Below, piece by piece: positions 62,499 through 64,000 of a stretch of 64,000 nucleotides of DNA (position 1 is the stretch's first letter; every line of letters begins with the position of its first letter). Below the pieces are notes generated by a model, which saw only the letters and a list, made by a program, of their open reading frames with translations, did not search any database and was not told the origin of the DNA. The position numbers were made by a program, and so were the translations under genes. The DNA is from Rhizobium sp. ICMP 5592 (lineage in GTDB: Bacteria; Pseudomonadota; Alphaproteobacteria; Rhizobiales; Rhizobiaceae): contig NZ_QSNT01000010.1 in the NCBI RefSeq assembly GCF_009498525.1, positions 1 to 64,000 on the forward strand. The letters are read 5' to 3'.

Positions 62499-63473
62499 TT
62501 ATTCGATTTCTGTGTAGTCCGTCTCGAAAGGATGGACACGCGGTTGTCCATTCCGGTTGAACAGGAGGCGGAGAACATCCGGACGAGAATAGTGGCCAAC
62601 CGGGTCATAGGCAGCCTTCGCCACCCCGATGAACCCGAGGTCCACCTCAGCATACATTACACCCTCCTCATTTTCGGGAATTGCCTTGGCTAGGGGCGCG
62701 CCGTCGGGACCGAAGATCATCGTGAAACCTCCGCCTTCAAGAAGCAGATTCTGCTTCGAGGGAGTGTCCACCAGCATCTCTATCATCGACTTGGAGACAA
62801 GCGCGCACGGCGCAAGCACGTAGCACTGCCCTTCAAGCGCATAAACCTGGCTGGCTGCGAGATTTGCTTCGGCGCTCAATTGAAACGCTGCACCGCGATA
62901 GACTGAGAAACTTGGCCAACTCGCGATATGGATCTGCTCATTTTGTGAGAACATTGCATATTTTGAGAGCGGCTGGATGTGTTCCGCGCAACAAAGCGCA
63001 CCCATGCGGCCGAGTTCCGTTGTGTGAACGGCGATATGCGATCCGTCACCCTCGCCAAAGACTGTTCGCTCAGCATGGGTAGGCTTGAGCTTGCGACGGT
63101 TGGCAATGATTTCACCTCTGTCGCTGAAGATCGCCTGAGCGATGTATAGGCTTCCGCCTGCCCGTTCCGTGAAACCCATGACAACGTGGATAGAGTTGAC
63201 CGCGGCCGCCTCGCGCAGTCGCTCGTAGTGCGCGTCGCCGACTTCCATGGCATTGGCGAAGTATCTGCCAACAAACTGCATTCCCCAAGCCGGCGAATCC
63301 AGCCAGATCCACCAAGGGTAGCCGGGAAGCCAGACTTCCGGGAAGGCTACAAGCGAGGCGCCGTTCCGGGCTGCTTCCTCAATGAGGGAGATTGCCTTGT
63401 CGACACCCTTCGCGATATCCAGAAATTCCGGTGCTGCTTGCACAGCAGCAACTTTGTAAGCTGTTTTGACCAT
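62499..63473 (-). CDS. Arylacetonitrilase (mandelonitrile-hydrolysing type)
   Basis: This 324-residue cytoplasmic nitrilase has catalytic Glu46 (VAFPEVWLPGYPWWIWLDSPAWGM), Lys128 (NRRKLKPTHAERTVFGEGDG) and Cys162 (GALCCAEHIQPLSKYAMFS). Ala next to the catalytic Cys and long matches with the remembered Pseudomonas fluorescens EBC191 enzyme mark it as an arylacetonitrilase, which makes mandelic acid (and some mandeloamide) from mandelonitrile. The C-terminal tail is shorter than in EBC191. AGAGAGGG lies before the ATG. It is divergent from an AraC gene. Confidence 0.93.
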   Translation of the reverse strand: MVKTAYKVAAVQAAPEFLDIAKGVDKAISLIEEAARNGASLVAFPEVWLPGYPWWIWLDSPAWGMQFVGRYFANAMEVGDAHYERLREAAAVNSIHVVMGFTERAGGSLYIAQAIFSDRGEIIANRRKLKPTHAERTVFGEGDGSHIAVHTTELGRMGALCCAEHIQPLSKYAMFSQNEQIHIASWPSFSVYRGAAFQLSAEANLAASQVYALEGQCYVLAPCALVSKSMIEMLVDTPSKQNLLLEGGGFTMIFGPDGAPLAKAIPENEEGVMYAEVDLGFIGVAKAAYDPVGHYSRPDVLRLLFNRNGQPRVHPFETDYTEIE

Positions 63474-63544
63474 GTGGCCCTCTCTTTGCTCCCCTTGACC
63501 CTATAGGCATCGCATAACGGACTGCGGAGCGCTTGGTCATGAGG

Positions 63545-63586
63545 GCCGCAATCCTTGTCTCGCATGGCCATCTGGATTGCTGCGGC
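63545..63586. promoter_or_regulatory. Inverted repeat between nitrilase and AraC genes
   Basis: GCCGCAATCC (63545-63554) faces GGATTGCTGCGGC (63574-63586), complementary apart from one bulged base, across a 19-base spacer. In the 178-base divergent region it could be an operator for the AraC protein or a leader hairpin. Confidence 0.4.
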
Positions 63587-63651
63587 ACGTTTCTTGCTTG
63601 GTATAGAGATGCTCGTGACAGCAGCCCCATGAGTGCCGTGAGTTAGCAGGG

Positions 63652-64000
63652 ATGATTCAGGACGCGAATACGCTATCAATGTGGAGAGAACAGCTCTGGT
63701 CGACTTACGTTCGACTTGAGAGCAAGAGCGATGCGCGCGATTTTTATGGGAGAGTCGTCGAGTTTATTCCCGGAACCCATAGTCTAAGCCTTGTGGACTC
63801 CACGAGCCAATTGACAGAGCGCACGAGGCATCACGTCCGCACCGATCATCAGGAGGTCGTGCTGGTTGCATTCCAGTTGGCAGGTCAGGGATTCGTCACG
63901 CAAGATGACCGTGAGTCTAGGACGATACCAGGCCAATTCGTATTCTACGAAAGTGGGCGGCCCTATTCCCTCTCCTTCGAGGGGCCTTTCAAACAGTTGG
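63652..64000 (+). CDS. AraC-family regulator, N-terminal part (runs off the window)
   Basis: An open frame from ATG at 63652 continues to the window end for 116 codons. VRTDHQEVVLVAFQLAGQGFVTQDDRESRTIPGQFVFYESGRPYSLSFEGPFKQL is the AraC-binding-like N-terminal domain (NitR/FeaR type: W...V, then a cupin strand pattern). An ATG nine codons further in is an alternative start. Divergent from the arylacetonitrilase, it is the likely nitrile- or amide-responsive activator, as NitR is in Rhodococcus. The DNA-binding domain is beyond the window. Confidence 0.8.
   Translation, partial: MIQDANTLSMWREQLWSTYVRLESKSDARDFYGRVVEFIPGTHSLSLVDSTSQLTERTRHHVRTDHQEVVLVAFQLAGQGFVTQDDRESRTIPGQFVFYESGRPYSLSFEGPFKQL

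Overview
The window looks like an accessory (plasmid- or chromid-like) catabolic region of a Rhizobium/Agrobacterium-type alphaproteobacterium. The main reasons are a SmoS-type sorbitol dehydrogenase behind a MalK-type ATPase, a 48-residue DUF1127 gene followed by tandem CCUCCUCCC-loop small RNAs, many ABC importers each with its own regulator, and GC-rich genes separated by AT-rich regulatory gaps. Nearly every gene takes part in uptake or oxidation of small carbon or nitrogen sources.

Layout. (1) 1-3.1 kb: end of a sorbitol/mannitol (smo) operon and an AraC regulator. (2) 3.4-6.4 kb: a chemoreceptor, an AT-rich gap and a decayed fructokinase. (3) 6.4-14.1 kb: a pentitol/pentose-type locus (xylitol-dehydrogenase-like MDR, L-xylulose-reductase-like SDR, YtfQRT/YjfF-like ABC importer, LacI regulator), then an AraC remnant. 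(4) 14.6-30.5 kb: an amino- or imino-acid catabolic block with a GMC dehydrogenase-ETF-DpkA-like-ProC operon, a polar amino acid ABC importer, an EamA exporter, an aldehyde dehydrogenase, two DAO-type flavoproteins, two paralogous GntR/FCD regulators, a LysR regulator and a 4-OT-type tautomerase. Variants of one AT-rich motif (TTGTATAA) recur in front of its transcription units. (5) 30.8-31.3 kb: DUF1127 gene plus four tandem 'cuckoo' (CcsR-like) hairpin RNAs. (6) 31.6-36.6 kb: a three-subunit cytochrome c-linked GMC dehydrogenase with a divergent LacI regulator and a perfect palindromic operator candidate. (7) 36.9-51.7 kb: a tannase-family hydrolase and a compact minus-strand array catB-catC-catA-benABCD-liv transporter-pcaD with divergent catR. 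(8) 51.9-64 kb: benzaldehyde dehydrogenase, a Tat-exported GMC flavoprotein, AraC, mdlA-mdlB-mdlC, LysR, two nitrilases (one with a Tat signal) and the start of another AraC regulator.

Regions 7 and 8 together encode what looks like an unbroken route: mandelonitrile -> mandelate (nitrilase) -> racemisation (MdlA) -> benzoylformate (MdlB) -> benzaldehyde (MdlC) -> benzoate (aldehyde dehydrogenase) -> catechol (BenABCD) -> muconate, muconolactone and 3-oxoadipate (CatA, CatB, CatC, PcaD), with a dedicated Liv-type importer. The catalytic residues of MdlA and MdlC line up with the Pseudomonas putida enzymes at a constant offset. This mandelonitrile-to-3-oxoadipate module is the most interesting system in the window. 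Function calls rest on sequence motifs and remembered family sequences; no database search was run.
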